Assembly: GCA_003058495.1 (NCBI GenBank)
Contig: QBVC01000006.1
Coordinates: forward strand, 41,910-105,909
Length of the DNA: 64,000 bases
Reading direction: 5' to 3'
Source of the DNA: a gamma proteobacterium symbiont of Ctena orbiculata
GTDB lineage: Bacteria > Pseudomonadota > Gammaproteobacteria > Chromatiales > Chromatiaceae
The notes under the pieces were generated by a model, which had not been told where the DNA came from, made no database searches, and saw only the letters and a program-made list of their open reading frames with translations. The number at the start of each line of letters is the position of its first letter. The first letter of the stretch is position 1. This document shows positions 36,009-46,147 of the stretch, in pieces. The position numbers and the translations under genes are program-made.

Positions 36009-36323
36009 TCAAAGTTCCAGTTGATTGGTGGTATTGAGGGCAATCTCGATCTTTTCCTGCAGATTTTTGATGCGGCGGGAGATGTTTTGTGAGCCGTCTT
36101 CCTTGTTTTGGCGGTTGACGAGCAGCTCATTGGCGATATTGAGCGCAACCATGACTGCGATCCGTTCGGTGCCGATGATGCGTCCGGTGTCCCTGATCTC
36201 GCGCATCTGGCCGTCGATAAAGGCTGCCGCTTGTAAAAGGGATTCTCGTTCTTCCGGCAGGCAGGAGATGCGGTACTCCTTGTCGAGTATGTTGACCGTC
36301 ACCGGCAGTCGATCGCTATTCAC
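36009..36323 (-). CDS. zapA: Cell division protein ZapA
   Basis: A 104-residue protein that crosslinks FtsZ protofilaments at the division ring. The N-terminal part (VTVNILDKEYRISC, and LQAAAFIDGQMREIRD) matches ZapA, followed by a C-terminal coiled coil. The GTG start overlaps the stop of the preceding coiled-coil gene (GTGA). Downstream lie 6S RNA and fau. Confidence 0.92.
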   Translation of the reverse strand: MNSDRLPVTVNILDKEYRISCLPEERESLLQAAAFIDGQMREIRDTGRIIGTERIAVMVALNIANELLVNRQNKEDGSQNISRRIKNLQEKIEIALNTTNQLEL

Positions 36324-36559
36324 TGGGGCGTTTCCATCGATTTCAATCGAGTGATCATGGCTTCAACGCGGGCCCGCGCCAGCTCGGTCTTTTCAATCAG
36401 CGCTGCGCGTTCCGCTACCAGGTTATCCTGTCTCACGCGCAGGGATTTATTCTCATCTTTGAGGTAGGAACAGGCTCTTATAAGCTCTTCTACCCGGATC
36501 TCAAGCTTGCGCAGGTCCAGATCTGCCGGATTTTGTGTCTCTTTTTCTGTCATGGCCAT
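36320..36559 (-). CDS. ZapB-like coiled-coil protein (TIGR02449 type)
   Basis: A short coiled-coil protein (79 residues from ATG 36559; an ATG at 36553 is equally good). The heptad pattern runs almost its full length (LRKLEIRVEELIRACSYLKD...). TIGR02449-type proteins sit beside zapA and are thought to act in division like ZapB. It overlaps zapA by four bases, so coupled translation is likely. The family assignment is from memory of the pattern and neighbourhood. Confidence 0.8.
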   Translation of the reverse strand: MAMTEKETQNPADLDLRKLEIRVEELIRACSYLKDENKSLRVRQDNLVAERAALIEKTELARARVEAMITRLKSMETPQ

Positions 36560-36903
36560 CAATATAGTGGTCAGATAGTGGTGGGTCAATCTCTAGATCT
36601 GCATGTTATGATCTATATTCAGGGTCTGTTAACACCCAGTATATTGTCACTCCCAAGGTCCCGTATTTGACCGGTCAGGTTGCAGGAGCGTTGTCTGTCA
36701 AGTCTACATGAGCGCCTGAGGGTATAGCTAGGCGAAAACAGCCTTGAACCTGAGTGTTGCCGCGGTATTTGCGTTACTCGACGTTGCTTGTCGCTGGTTT
36801 GTAGCAACCAAACCACACACCTGGTGTCTTGATTGACGTTTTTTTAGACACAATAGTGGCAATGGAAATGGTCTCAACAGCGCCCTCTCATAGAGGAATG
36901 AAG

Positions 36904-37470
36904 ATGATAGAGAATAGCTCAATGCCCGATTATTCTCGCCTCGAAGGGGCGTTGAACTCAATCGGCCTTGCTGTCGGTGCCAGTGAGATTCATGGCGTTA
37001 TCTGTGGCCTGGTATCCGCCGGCACCAGCCAAAGCCATGTGGATTGGATGGAGGCGTTGTTCGAGGATTGGCCCGAAGAGGATCTGTTGGCCCGTGAGGC
37101 CAGGGAATTGATCGGCCAACTCTACTTCGTTACCCGTGACCAGATCGGCAATGAGGATTTCAGCTTCATGCCCTTTCTCGCAGACGATTCGCAGCCGATC
37201 GCGGTGAGGGCCAAGGGATTGCGTGACTGGTGTGTAGGATATCTGTATGGATTGGGCTTGGCGGGCATCAGCGATCGGCAGCTCGAGGGTGACGCCAGGG
37301 AGGCGTTGCAGGATATCTCCCATTTCACCCGCCTCGACTATGAGTCCCTCGAATCGGGAGAGGCAACGGAACAGGCCTATGCCGAGCTGCAGGAGTTTTT
37401 GAAGGTTGTGACCTTGCTTGTCTGGGGGGAACTTGCGGATATTCGGGAGCATGGCCATGGTGAAGAGTGA
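36904..37470 (+). CDS. ygfB: YgfB / UPF0149 family protein
   Basis: A 188-residue protein of the UPF0149 family, named for E. coli YgfB. It has LNSIGLAVGASEIHGVICGL, the family's start block, and WCVGYLYGLGLAG. ATG at 36904 has AGAGGA six bases upstream; a longer frame from 36829 has no such site. Next comes pepP with overlapping reading frames, as in E. coli. Its molecular function is not known for this organism. Confidence 0.92.
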   Translation: MIENSSMPDYSRLEGALNSIGLAVGASEIHGVICGLVSAGTSQSHVDWMEALFEDWPEEDLLAREARELIGQLYFVTRDQIGNEDFSFMPFLADDSQPIAVRAKGLRDWCVGYLYGLGLAGISDRQLEGDAREALQDISHFTRLDYESLESGEATEQAYAELQEFLKVVTLLVWGELADIREHGHGEE

Positions 37471-38764
37471 ATTCAGACGGCGTCGCCGCGAATTGATGCG
37501 GATGATGGGGCCGGGCAGTATCGCCATACTCCCTGCGGCACCCCAGCTGATCCGTAACAGGGATGTGCACTATCCATACCGGCCCGATAGCGATTTCTAC
37601 TATTTGACCGGTTTTCCCGAGCCGGATGCGGTATTGGTTATGATTCCGGGAAGAAAACAGGCGGAGTACATTCTCTTCAACAGGGAGCGCGATCCGGTAA
37701 AGGAGCAATGGGAGGGTCCGATAGCGGGCCAGGAGGGTGCCTGCAGCGAATATGATGCGGATGACTCTTTCCCGATCGGCGACCTGGACGACATCCTGCC
37801 GCGCATGCTGGAGCAGTGTGAGCGGATCTTCTACATCATGGGCTGTGATGCAAAGTTCGACAAGCGACTGTCGGAGTGGATCAACGCCATTCGCTGTGAA
37901 GCGCGCAGCGGGGTTCAAGGGCCTGTCGAGATCATAGCCCTGGATCACTATCTGCATGAGATGCGGTTGTTCAAAAGCCGATCAGAACTGAAGGTGATGC
38001 GTCAGGCGGCAAGGATATCCGCCAAGGCCCATAAAAAGGTGATGCAGCTCTGTAAACCCGGGGTATGGGAGTATCAGCTAGAGGCCGAGTTTGTATGTGA
38101 GTGCACCCACCAGGGCGCCAAGTCCCAGGCCTATCCCCCCATCGTCGGCACCGGCGTGAATGCCTGCACACTGCACTACACCGAAAACGGGGATAAGCTG
38201 GGTGACAAGCAGATGTTGTTGATCGATGCCGGCTGCGAGGTTGACTATTACGCCTCGGACATCACCCGCACCTATCCGGTAAACGGCAGCTTCAGCGAAC
38301 CGCAGCGGCAGTTATACGAGCTGGTTCTGGCGGCGCAGGAAGCGGCGATCGCCAAGGTCAAGCCGGGCAATCACTGGAACGATCCCCATGATGCCGCCGT
38401 GCGCACCATAACCAGGGGCCTGATCAAGCTGGGAATCCTCAAGGGGTCATTGGCCAAATTGATACGCGAGGAGAAGTACAAGGCCTTTTTTCCTCATCGC
38501 ACCGGACACTGGATCGGTATGGATGTACACGATGTGGGTGACTACAAGGTGGATGGCGCCTGGCGTCTATTTGAACCGGGCATGGCGTTGACCATAGAAC
38601 CCGGAGTATACATACCTGCCGCAACAAGGGGCGTGGCGAAAAAATGGTGGAATATAGGTATCCGCATCGAGGATGATGTGGTCGTAACCAAGGATGGTTG
38701 TGAAGTATTGACCAGGGATATTGCAAAATCAGTGGCGGAAATCGAAGCCATTATGGCGGCATGA
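37457..38764 (+). CDS. pepP: Xaa-Pro aminopeptidase
   Basis: A 435-residue metallopeptidase of the M24B family that removes the N-terminal residue before proline. Metal ligands appear in IDAGCEVDYYASDITRTYPV (two Asp), HRTGHWIGMDVHD (His), MALTIEPGVY (Glu) and GIRIEDDVV (Glu). GGGAG lies about seven bases before the ATG at 37457; upstream starts overlap ygfB more. The neighbouring ubiH begins one base after its stop. Confidence 0.94.
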   Translation: MVKSEFRRRRRELMRMMGPGSIAILPAAPQLIRNRDVHYPYRPDSDFYYLTGFPEPDAVLVMIPGRKQAEYILFNRERDPVKEQWEGPIAGQEGACSEYDADDSFPIGDLDDILPRMLEQCERIFYIMGCDAKFDKRLSEWINAIRCEARSGVQGPVEIIALDHYLHEMRLFKSRSELKVMRQAARISAKAHKKVMQLCKPGVWEYQLEAEFVCECTHQGAKSQAYPPIVGTGVNACTLHYTENGDKLGDKQMLLIDAGCEVDYYASDITRTYPVNGSFSEPQRQLYELVLAAQEAAIAKVKPGNHWNDPHDAAVRTITRGLIKLGILKGSLAKLIREEKYKAFFPHRTGHWIGMDVHDVGDYKVDGAWRLFEPGMALTIEPGVYIPAATRGVAKKWWNIGIRIEDDVVVTKDGCEVLTRDIAKSVAEIEAIMAA

Positions 38765-38765
38765 G

Positions 38766-39989
38766 ATGGCAGAGCGTTTTGATCTTCTGATCGCGGGCGG
38801 CGGCATGGTGGGCGTCAGTCTCGCCCGCGCGGTCAGCGGCCTGGGGTACAGGATCGGCGTCATTGAGGCATGGCCCCTCGATTCATCGGCCCAGCCGAGT
38901 TTCGACGACAGGGTGATTGCGCTCTCCTGGGGCAGCCGCGTGATCCTGGAGGCGATGGGGATCTGGCGCGCTGTCGAGAGGGCCGCCGAGCCGATACAGG
39001 ATGTCCATATCTCAGATCGGGGCCATTTCGGATTTACCCGCCTGAATCATCACCAGGAGGGGGTTGCCGCCTTGGGGTACGTTGTCACCGCGCGGGCATT
39101 GGGCAAGGCCTTGATGGAGGATCTGGCGGAGCGTCAGGAGATCGAGCTGATCTGTCCCGCGAAACTAAAGAGTTTCAGCATATCCGACCAGGAGGTCGAG
39201 GTCCGGATCGAGCGGGGGGCTTCGGAGCAGCGGCTCTCCACCCGTTTGCTGGTGGCCGCGGACGGAGGCGATTCCCAGGTCAGGCAGTTTCTCTCCATAC
39301 CCCTGAGAGAGAAGCCCTACGGCCAAACCGCGATCATCGCCAACCTGCGTTCGGAACAGCCGCACCGGGGCGTCGCCTATGAACGTTTTACCGACAGCGG
39401 TCCCCTGGCGCTGTTACCGATGCGGGAGGATCGCCTCTCCATGGTATGGACCGCAAGAGACAAGGAGGTGGCGGATCTGATGGCGCTTGGGGATGAGGCA
39501 TTTCTCCTCGGGTTGCAGGATCGTTTCGGTTATCGGCTCGGTCGCTTGTATGCCTTGGGCAAAAGATCAGCCTATCCCCTGCGTTTGAGGCAGGCCGCAG
39601 AGCAGGTGCGCTCGCGGGTGGCCCTGATCGGAAATGCCGCGCATGCGATTCATCCGGTGACCGGCCAGGGATTCAATCTCGGCCTGCGGGATGTGGCCGT
39701 GCTTGCCGATCTGTTGTTCGATGCGGTGCAACGGGATCAGGATCCTGGCGATGACGCACTCCTGAAGGCCTATGCAAGCTGGCGCAAAAGGGATCAGAAC
39801 AGTGTTGCCCTGATCACCGATACCCTGGCGCGGCTGTTCGCCAATCCGTTCGGTCCGCTGCGCCTGGTGCGCAACCTGGGCATGGTGGGGCTCGATCTTG
39901 CACCGAGCCTGAAGCATCTGGTGGCACGTCAATTCATGGGATTGAACGGACGTTTACCGAGACTGGCGCGGGGGGTGTCCCTTGACTGA
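38766..39989 (+). CDS. ubiH: 2-polyprenyl-6-methoxyphenol hydroxylase
   Basis: A 407-residue FAD monooxygenase of the ubiquinone pathway. It has LLIAGGGMVGVSLARAV (FAD), VAADGGDSQVR, and ALIGNAAHAIHPVTGQGFNL followed by GLRDVAVLADL, the UbiH/COQ6 block. ATG at 38766 follows the pepP stop by one base. It overlaps the next paralogous hydroxylase by eight bases. The UbiH versus UbiI assignment rests on gene order. Confidence 0.92.
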   Translation: MAERFDLLIAGGGMVGVSLARAVSGLGYRIGVIEAWPLDSSAQPSFDDRVIALSWGSRVILEAMGIWRAVERAAEPIQDVHISDRGHFGFTRLNHHQEGVAALGYVVTARALGKALMEDLAERQEIELICPAKLKSFSISDQEVEVRIERGASEQRLSTRLLVAADGGDSQVRQFLSIPLREKPYGQTAIIANLRSEQPHRGVAYERFTDSGPLALLPMREDRLSMVWTARDKEVADLMALGDEAFLLGLQDRFGYRLGRLYALGKRSAYPLRLRQAAEQVRSRVALIGNAAHAIHPVTGQGFNLGLRDVAVLADLLFDAVQRDQDPGDDALLKAYASWRKRDQNSVALITDTLARLFANPFGPLRLVRNLGMVGLDLAPSLKHLVARQFMGLNGRLPRLARGVSLD

Positions 39990-41193
39990 GGCGAAAACCG
40001 AATACGACCTGGTGATCGTGGGCGGCGGCATGGTGGGGTCGGCATTGGCCTGCGCCCTGGCCGGTGTCGGCTTGCGTATCTGCATCCTCGAGGCGAGAGA
40101 GCCACAGCGCGGCTGGCCGTCGAGTGAGGTCGATCTTCGCGTCTCCGCGCTTACCCGCGCCTCGCAACGGATGCTGGAAAAGCTGCAGGTCTGGCCGCGA
40201 ATGGCAGAGATGCGCATCAGTCCCTATACCGATATGGAGGTTTGGGATGCGGGAGGAAACGGCCGTATCCGTTTCAACGCGGCTGAAATCGGTGAACCCG
40301 ACCTGGGCCACATCGTGGAAAATCGCGTCACCCAGCTGGCGCTATGGGAGCGGCTGGAGGCACTGCCCAACGTCACCCTGCGTTACCCCGCGGCTGTTGC
40401 AGAGTTGGTGTTGGATCAACGACCGACACTTCTGCTGCAGGACGGCGATCGATTGAGTGCAGAGCTGATCGTTGCCGCCGACGGCAGGGATTCGCAGTTG
40501 CGCGAGCTGGCCGACATCGGCACCAAGGGTTGGGATTACGATCAACACGCCATCGTGGCCACGGTCAAACCGACCCTGCACCATCAGCGGACGGCGAGGC
40601 AGCGTTTCATGCCCCTTGGGCCCCTGGCGCTGTTGCCCATCGACGACGGACGCTGCTCCATCGTCTGGTCGACATCGCCAACCCAGGCGGATGAGTTGAT
40701 GGCGCTTTCCGATGCGATCTTCTGCGCGCGGCTGGGCGAGGCCAGCGAGCAGGTTCTCGGCGAGATCCTGGAAGTCGGACCCCGGGGCCTCTTCCCGCTG
40801 CGGCTCGGACATGCCGAGACCTATATCCGTCCGGGTTTCGTGCTCGTGGGCGACGCCGCGCATGCGATGCACCCCTTGGCGGGACAGGGGGTCAACCTCG
40901 GTTTCATGGATGCCATGACCCTGGCCGACGTGGTGATCGAGGCCCATGGCGCGGCCAGGGGGATCGGTTCCATGACGACCCTGAGACGCTATGAACGGGC
41001 GAGGAAGGGCCCCACCATGGCCATGCTTGGCGCCATGGATGCCTTCAAGCGAATATTCAGCAATGAGGTGATGCCCCTCAGACTGATGCGAAACCTTGGC
41101 CTGGACATTGCCGACCGCTCCGGATTCATCAAACATCAACTGATTCGCCGGGCGATGGGTATAGCCGGCGATCTGCCAACCCTCGCGCGGTGA
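39982..41193 (+). CDS. ubiI: 2-polyprenylphenol hydroxylase (UbiI/VisC-like)
   Basis: A 403-residue paralog of the previous gene. It has LVIVGGGMVGSALACALAGV (FAD), VAADGRDSQLRELADI and VLVGDAAHAMHPLAGQGVNL followed by GFMDAMTLADV. A TTG start overlaps ubiH by eight bases. Together the two hydroxylases and coq7 (55.5 kb) cover the three ring hydroxylations of ubiquinone. It is followed by the gcv riboswitch. Confidence 0.9.
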   Translation: MTEAKTEYDLVIVGGGMVGSALACALAGVGLRICILEAREPQRGWPSSEVDLRVSALTRASQRMLEKLQVWPRMAEMRISPYTDMEVWDAGGNGRIRFNAAEIGEPDLGHIVENRVTQLALWERLEALPNVTLRYPAAVAELVLDQRPTLLLQDGDRLSAELIVAADGRDSQLRELADIGTKGWDYDQHAIVATVKPTLHHQRTARQRFMPLGPLALLPIDDGRCSIVWSTSPTQADELMALSDAIFCARLGEASEQVLGEILEVGPRGLFPLRLGHAETYIRPGFVLVGDAAHAMHPLAGQGVNLGFMDAMTLADVVIEAHGAARGIGSMTTLRRYERARKGPTMAMLGAMDAFKRIFSNEVMPLRLMRNLGLDIADRSGFIKHQLIRRAMGIAGDLPTLAR

Positions 41194-41271
41194 TGGCGGC
41201 AAGAGTGACGGGTTGCATGAGGTTTTTCGCAATTGGCAAGCGCCTGGAGGCAGGGTATAGTCTTCAATTCG

Positions 41272-41540
41272 ATCCACCCCCGTGGGAGAGGCCGGTCCAA
41301 ACCGGCGCCGAAGGCGCAATCCCGCCCGGAATCGCTCAGGCAAAAGGACCGTGGGGGGTAAGCCGTCTTGTGGGCGCCAGACTGCGAGAGGCTTAGGTCG
41401 ACTCTGGAGAGTGGTGTCACAACACCCACCGAAGGGGCAGGCGCTCGATAACAGCGGGCACGGTTGGTCATCGTAGATAACCTCGTAACGATGCAAGCCT
41501 GCGGCAGCGCCAAACTCTCAGGTTTTGGACAGAGGGGCGG
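41272..41540 (+). ncRNA. Tandem glycine riboswitch upstream of gcvT
   Basis: Two glycine aptamers in series. The first (about 41272-41359) has GTGGGAGAGG, GCCGAAGGCGCAAT and CAGGCAAAAGGACCG. The second (about 41400-41540) has CTGGAGAG, CACCGAAGGGGCA and CTCAGGTTTTGGACAGAGG. The conserved glycine-aptamer wording is clear in both. A 41-base linker (41359-41400) contains its own hairpin (TAAGCC at 41359-41364 with GGCTTA at 41390-41395), longer than the usual linker. Expected to respond to glycine cooperatively and control gcvT-gcvH-gcvPA-gcvPB. Confidence 0.93.
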
Positions 41541-41573
41541 CGCGGGTGAGGATTCATCCGCGCCGCCCTTTTT
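41535..41573 (+). terminator. Intrinsic terminator in the glycine riboswitch expression platform
   Basis: GGGCGGCGCGG, a GTGAGGATTCAT loop and CCGCGCCGCCC form an 11-bp stem, followed by TTTTT just before the gcvT ribosome binding site. It is consistent with transcription termination when glycine is absent, although the antiterminator pairing was not traced. Confidence 0.85.
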
Positions 41574-41596
41574 ACGTTTTGGACCGGGAGATGGTT

Positions 41597-42688
41597 ATGA
41601 GTAAACAGACTGTTCTATATGATACCCACAAGGCCATGGGCGCACGCTTGGTCCCTTTTGGCGGTTGGGATATGCCGCTGCACTATGGCTCGCAGCTGGA
41701 GGAGCATCACCATGTGCGGCGGGACGCGGGCATGTTCGACGTTTCACACATGACCGTGGTCGATATCAAGGGCGCCGGCGTCAAGGCCTTGTTGAGATAT
41801 CTGCTGGCCAATGATGTCGATAAGTTGAAGCAGCCGGGCAAGGCGCTCTATACCTGCATGCTTAACGAGGCGGGCGGCGTGGTTGACGATCTGATCGTCT
41901 ACTATCTGGATGATCAGTGGTATCGACTGGTGGTGAATGCCGCTACCACGGAGAAGGATCTGGCCTGGCTGGAGAAGCGCTCCGCAAGCTATGATGCGGC
42001 GATAAAACCGCGACGCGATCTTGCCATGATTGCGGTGCAGGGGCCCAATGCACGCGCCAAGGCGCTGCCGCTGCTGTCATCCGAGCTGCAGCAGACGGGC
42101 GGTGAGCTGAAACCGTTCAACGCGGTTGCCGATGGCGACTGGTTCCTGGCCAGAACCGGCTATACCGGTGAAGACGGATTCGAAATCATCTTGCCGGGGG
42201 ATCGGGCGGCAGAATTCTGGCGCCAACTGCACGCCGCGGGGGTTGAACCCTGTGGGCTCGGCGCCAGGGACACGCTGCGCCTGGAAGCGGGTATGAATCT
42301 TTACGGTTCCGACATGGACGAGGAGAGCTCTCCCCTGGAGTCGGGGCTCGGCTGGACCATCGCCTGGGAACCCCGGGAGCGCGATTTCGTCGGCCGTTCG
42401 GTGCTGGAACAGCAACGCAATGACGGGCGAAAACGACGTTTCGTCGGCCTGGTGTTGACCGGGCGTGGGGTGCTGCGCAACCATTTGAAGCTGTTTGATG
42501 GAGAGAAGGAGGTGGGCGAGATCACTTCCGGTGGCTACGCCCCGACCCTGGAGCGCTCCATCGCCTTTGCCAGGGTCCTGCCCGATACCGGTGAGACCTG
42601 TGACGTGGAGATGCGTGGAAAACGTGTCAAGGCGCAGCTGGTCAAGCCGCCGTTCGTACGCAACGGCAAGGCCGTCATCGACTTATAA
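41597..42688 (+). CDS. gcvT: Glycine cleavage system T protein (aminomethyltransferase)
   Basis: A 363-residue protein that takes the aminomethyl group from the H-protein lipoyl arm and releases ammonia, giving methylene-THF. It has [37 protein letters not shown] and [17 protein letters not shown], the family blocks. GGGAG is seven bases upstream of the ATG at 41597; an ATG at 41591 is too close to it. First gene of the riboswitch-controlled operon. Confidence 0.95.
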   Translation: MSKQTVLYDTHKAMGARLVPFGGWDMPLHYGSQLEEHHHVRRDAGMFDVSHMTVVDIKGAGVKALLRYLLANDVDKLKQPGKALYTCMLNEAGGVVDDLIVYYLDDQWYRLVVNAATTEKDLAWLEKRSASYDAAIKPRRDLAMIAVQGPNARAKALPLLSSELQQTGGELKPFNAVADGDWFLARTGYTGEDGFEIILPGDRAAEFWRQLHAAGVEPCGLGARDTLRLEAGMNLYGSDMDEESSPLESGLGWTIAWEPRERDFVGRSVLEQQRNDGRKRRFVGLVLTGRGVLRNHLKLFDGEKEVGEITSGGYAPTLERSIAFARVLPDTGETCDVEMRGKRVKAQLVKPPFVRNGKAVIDL

Positions 42689-42735
42689 TCCGTAAGCATT
42701 CAACTTCTAGACAAATCTCCATGAAGGATAAAACT

Positions 42736-43128
42736 ATGAACACGACACCTACTGATCGCCGTTATGCCAAGTCCCACGAATGGATAAAGGATGAAGGTGA
42801 CGGCAGTTATACCATCGGCATCACCGACCATGCGCAGGAGCTGCTGGGTGACCTGGTATTCGTCGACCTGCCTGAAGTGGGCACTCAGGTCGAGGCCGGC
42901 GGTGACTGTGCCGTGGTCGAATCGGTTAAGGCCGCCTCCGATGTCTACAGTCCGGTGACAGGCGAGGTCATCGCGATCAATGAAGCCCTGGACGGCGCGC
43001 CCGAGACGATCAATGAGGATGCCTACGGTAGCGGCTGGATGTTCAAGGTCAAGCTGTCGGGCACAGGCGCCATGGATGATCTTCTCGATGCCGATGGCTA
43101 CGAGGCGATGATCGCCGACGAGGACTGA
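42736..43128 (+). CDS. gcvH: Glycine cleavage system H protein
   Basis: A 130-residue lipoyl carrier shuttling the aminomethyl group between the P, T and L proteins. The lipoylated lysine is in [15 protein letters not shown], and the N-terminus has [12 protein letters not shown], the usual first block. AAGGA precedes the ATG at 42736. Located 47 bases after gcvT. Confidence 0.96.
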   Translation: MNTTPTDRRYAKSHEWIKDEGDGSYTIGITDHAQELLGDLVFVDLPEVGTQVEAGGDCAVVESVKAASDVYSPVTGEVIAINEALDGAPETINEDAYGSGWMFKVKLSGTGAMDDLLDADGYEAMIADED

Positions 43129-43210
43129 GGCAGGATTCAGATCACTTCCCGGCGCCGAGAATCAGGGCTTCGCGGAGCCGCCGACTTTTGTTTTAGCAGA
43201 CGAGACAGCT

Positions 43211-44608
43211 ATGCCTTTCATCCCCCATACCGAAGACGATATAGAAGAGATGCTGGCCGCCATCGGGGTCGAGACTATCGATGCGCTATTTGACGAAATC
43301 CCCGATGAACTGCGCTGCGGAGAGCTGGATGACATACCCCCCGGAATGCCGGAGATGGAACTCGCCCGTCTCATGCAGGCGCGCGCCCGCGCCGACGGAC
43401 AACCGCTCTGTTTCATCGGCGCCGGTGCCTACGATCACCATATCCCGGCGGCGGTCTGGGAGCTGACCACCCGGGGCGAGTTCTATACCGCCTATACCCC
43501 CTACCAGGCGGAAGCGAGTCAGGGTACGCTGCAACTGCTCTATGAGTATCAGTCGATGATGACCGCCCTCACCGCGATGGATGTCTCCAACGCCTCGCTC
43601 TACGATGGCGCATCCGCCCTGGCGGAAGCGGTGCTGATGGCGGTGAGGGCAAACCGCAAATCGAAGTCGAAGCGCATTCTCGTTCCCCGCAACCTCCATC
43701 CCGTCTATCGCAAGGTGACCCATACCATTGTGAGAAACCAGCAGATCGAGTTGGTGGAGGTGGCGTACGACAGCGCCAGCGGCGGGATCGACAGCACGGA
43801 TCTGGATCGCCACAGCGGTGAGGACTATGCCGCCCTGATCATTCCCCAGCCCAATTTCTTCGGTGTCCTGGAGGCGGTGGACGAGTTGACGGACTGGGCC
43901 CATGCCAATGGGATGCTGGCCATCGCCGTGGTCAATCCGCTAGCCATGGCGGTGTTGAAACCCGCCGGGGAGTGGGGCGAGCAGGGAGCCGATATCTGTT
44001 GCGGCGAGGGCCAGCCGCTGGGCGCGCCCCTGGCTTCCGGCGGCCCCTATTTCGGTTTTCTCTGCAGCACCCAGAAACTGGTGCGCCAGATGCCGGGGCG
44101 GATCATCGGCAAGACCGTGGATCTGGATGGCAAGCCCGGCTATGCCCTGACCCTGCAGGCGAGGGAGCAGCATATCCGACGCTCCAAGGCGACCTCCAAC
44201 ATCTGCACCAATCAGGGCTTGATGGTGACCGCGGCTACCATCCATATGTCGCTGATGGGCAGCGAGGGGTTGCAGCGCGTCGCCGCCGCCAGCCACGCCA
44301 ACGCCGCCGAGCTGACCCACGCCCTGACCTCACTGCCCGGGGTGGAGGGCCTGTTCGATGGGCCGGTGTTTCATGAACGGGTCGTGCGTCTGCCCATCGC
44401 CGCCAACAAGGCGCTGCGTGCACTGGCTGCGCACAATGTCCTGGGCGGCTTCGATTTGAGCGATGACTATCCGGAGCTGGGCGATGCGATCCTGGTGTGC
44501 GCCACCGAGTTGAGAAGCGAGAGCGACATAGAGAGCTACCGAAGCAAGCTTGAGCGGGTGATCGCGTCGCAGGTAGAGACACCCTGTCAGCTGAAACCCG
44601 ACTGGTAA
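43211..44608 (+). CDS. gcvPA: Glycine dehydrogenase (decarboxylating) subunit 1
   Basis: A 465-residue alpha subunit of the split glycine decarboxylase (P protein). It starts [19 protein letters not shown] and has [34 protein letters not shown] and CNQGL-type blocks, all characteristic of GcvPA. The P protein of E. coli is one chain of about 957 residues; here it is split in two, as in many bacteria. Followed ten bases later by gcvPB. Confidence 0.95.
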   Translation: MPFIPHTEDDIEEMLAAIGVETIDALFDEIPDELRCGELDDIPPGMPEMELARLMQARARADGQPLCFIGAGAYDHHIPAAVWELTTRGEFYTAYTPYQAEASQGTLQLLYEYQSMMTALTAMDVSNASLYDGASALAEAVLMAVRANRKSKSKRILVPRNLHPVYRKVTHTIVRNQQIELVEVAYDSASGGIDSTDLDRHSGEDYAALIIPQPNFFGVLEAVDELTDWAHANGMLAIAVVNPLAMAVLKPAGEWGEQGADICCGEGQPLGAPLASGGPYFGFLCSTQKLVRQMPGRIIGKTVDLDGKPGYALTLQAREQHIRRSKATSNICTNQGLMVTAATIHMSLMGSEGLQRVAAASHANAAELTHALTSLPGVEGLFDGPVFHERVVRLPIAANKALRALAAHNVLGGFDLSDDYPELGDAILVCATELRSESDIESYRSKLERVIASQVETPCQLKPDW

Positions 44609-44618
44609 GGACAAGAGT

Positions 44619-46064
44619 ATGATCTACGAAGGTTCACGTAAGGGGCGTAGGGCAACGGCCCAGGCGCCATTGGAGAAGGCAGAGTTGTCGTCCATACCCG
44701 CGGCGATGCTGCGCGATACTCAAGCTGGGCTCCCGGAGATATCCGAGATGCAGGCGGTCCGCCACTTCACCCGGCTGTCGCAGAAGAACTTCTCCATCGA
44801 CACCCATTTCTATCCCCTGGGTTCCTGTACCATGAAGTACAATCCAAGGGCCTGCAATACCCTGGCGAGTCTGCCCGCCCTGCTCGCCAGGCACCCGCTG
44901 GCGCCGGAGACCCACAGCCAGGGCTTTATGGGCTGTCTCTATGAGCTGCAGGAGATCCTGAAAACGGTGACCGGCATGCATGCCGTCTCCCTCACCCCGG
45001 CGGCGGGGGCGCAAGGAGAGTTTGCCGGTGTCGCCATGATCCGCGCCTACCATGATGAAAGGGGTGACAGGGAGCGGAATGAGATCCTGGTGCCCGATGC
45101 GGCCCATGGCACCAATCCGGCATCCGCGGTGATGTGCGGCTACAAGACCCGGGAGATCCCCACCGCTGACGACGGCGACATCGATGTCGAGGCATTGAAG
45201 TCCGCGTTGGGTCCGCAGACCGCCGGCATCATGTTGACCAACCCGTCGACGGTGGGTGTGTTCGAGCGCCGCATCAAGGAGATTGCCGGACTGGTTCACG
45301 ACGCCGGGGGGCTGCTCTACTACGATGGCGCCAACCTCAATGCGATACTCGGCAAGGTCCGGCCCGGCGATATGGGTTTCGATGTCATTCATATGAATCT
45401 GCATAAAACCTTCTCCACCCCCCATGGCGGCGGCGGTCCGGGGGCCGGACCGGTCGGGGTCAGTAAACGACTCGAACCCTATCTGCCGGTGCCCATGGTC
45501 GATTTCGACGGCAGCGACTACCTTTGGTTGACGGAACGGGATCGCCCGCAAACCATGGGGCGTCTCTCCGCCTTCGCCGGCAATGCCGGGGTGCTGCTGC
45601 GCGCCTATGTCTATGCCCGCCTGCTGGGCCGTGAGGGGATGCATCGGGTTGCCGAGTTTTCCACCCTCAACGCAAACTACCTGCTGAAGCGTTTGATGGA
45701 TGCCGGTTTCGATGCCGCCTATCCCGATCGCCGCGCCAGTCACGAGTTCATTCTCACCCTCAAGCGACAGGCCAAGGAGCTGGGCGTCAACACCATGGAT
45801 TTCGCCAAGCGTCTGCTCGACTATGGCGTGCATGCCCCCACCACCTACTTCCCCCTGCTGGTGCCCGAATGTCTGTTGGTGGAACCCACCGAGACAGAGG
45901 CGAAGGAGGAGCTCGACAACTTTGTCGAGATCATGAAGCGTATCAACCAGGAGGCGGAAACCCAGCCGGAAATGGTCAAACAGGCGCCCCATACCATGCC
46001 GGTGAGGCGGCTCGACGATGTGAGAGCGGCACGTGAGCTCGACCTGGCCTGGAGGGAAGATTGA
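44619..46064 (+). CDS. gcvPB: Glycine dehydrogenase (decarboxylating) subunit 2
   Basis: A 481-residue beta subunit of the split P protein, carrying the PLP. The PLP lysine is in [20 protein letters not shown]. It also has [10 protein letters not shown] and [14 protein letters not shown]. With gcvPA it makes the complete decarboxylase. The gcv genes have no lpd in this window, so the L protein must come from elsewhere. Last gcv gene of the operon; a dispersed repeat follows. Confidence 0.95.
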   Translation: MIYEGSRKGRRATAQAPLEKAELSSIPAAMLRDTQAGLPEISEMQAVRHFTRLSQKNFSIDTHFYPLGSCTMKYNPRACNTLASLPALLARHPLAPETHSQGFMGCLYELQEILKTVTGMHAVSLTPAAGAQGEFAGVAMIRAYHDERGDRERNEILVPDAAHGTNPASAVMCGYKTREIPTADDGDIDVEALKSALGPQTAGIMLTNPSTVGVFERRIKEIAGLVHDAGGLLYYDGANLNAILGKVRPGDMGFDVIHMNLHKTFSTPHGGGGPGAGPVGVSKRLEPYLPVPMVDFDGSDYLWLTERDRPQTMGRLSAFAGNAGVLLRAYVYARLLGREGMHRVAEFSTLNANYLLKRLMDAGFDAAYPDRRASHEFILTLKRQAKELGVNTMDFAKRLLDYGVHAPTTYFPLLVPECLLVEPTETEAKEELDNFVEIMKRINQEAETQPEMVKQAPHTMPVRRLDDVRAARELDLAWRED

Positions 46065-46099
46065 ACAGACGCTGTGTAAATGGGCTTCCTATGTCAGTT

Positions 46100-46127
46100 C
46101 GCAAATGAACGCAAATAAACGCTAATT
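46100..46127. repeat. Interspersed GCGTTCATT-type repeat, copy 3 (inverted)
   Basis: TCGCAAATGAACGCAAATAA then ACGCTAATTC is the reverse complement of the repeat at 10708. It sits between gcvPB and the PfkB-like gene, about 20 bases before the latter's start. Confidence 0.6.
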
Positions 46128-46147
46128 CAAAAGGACAAGAGGTAACC

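Noticed and set aside
44634..45992. A 452-codon minus-strand frame over gcvPB
   Set aside because: The plus strand has all gcvPB motifs; this frame has none.
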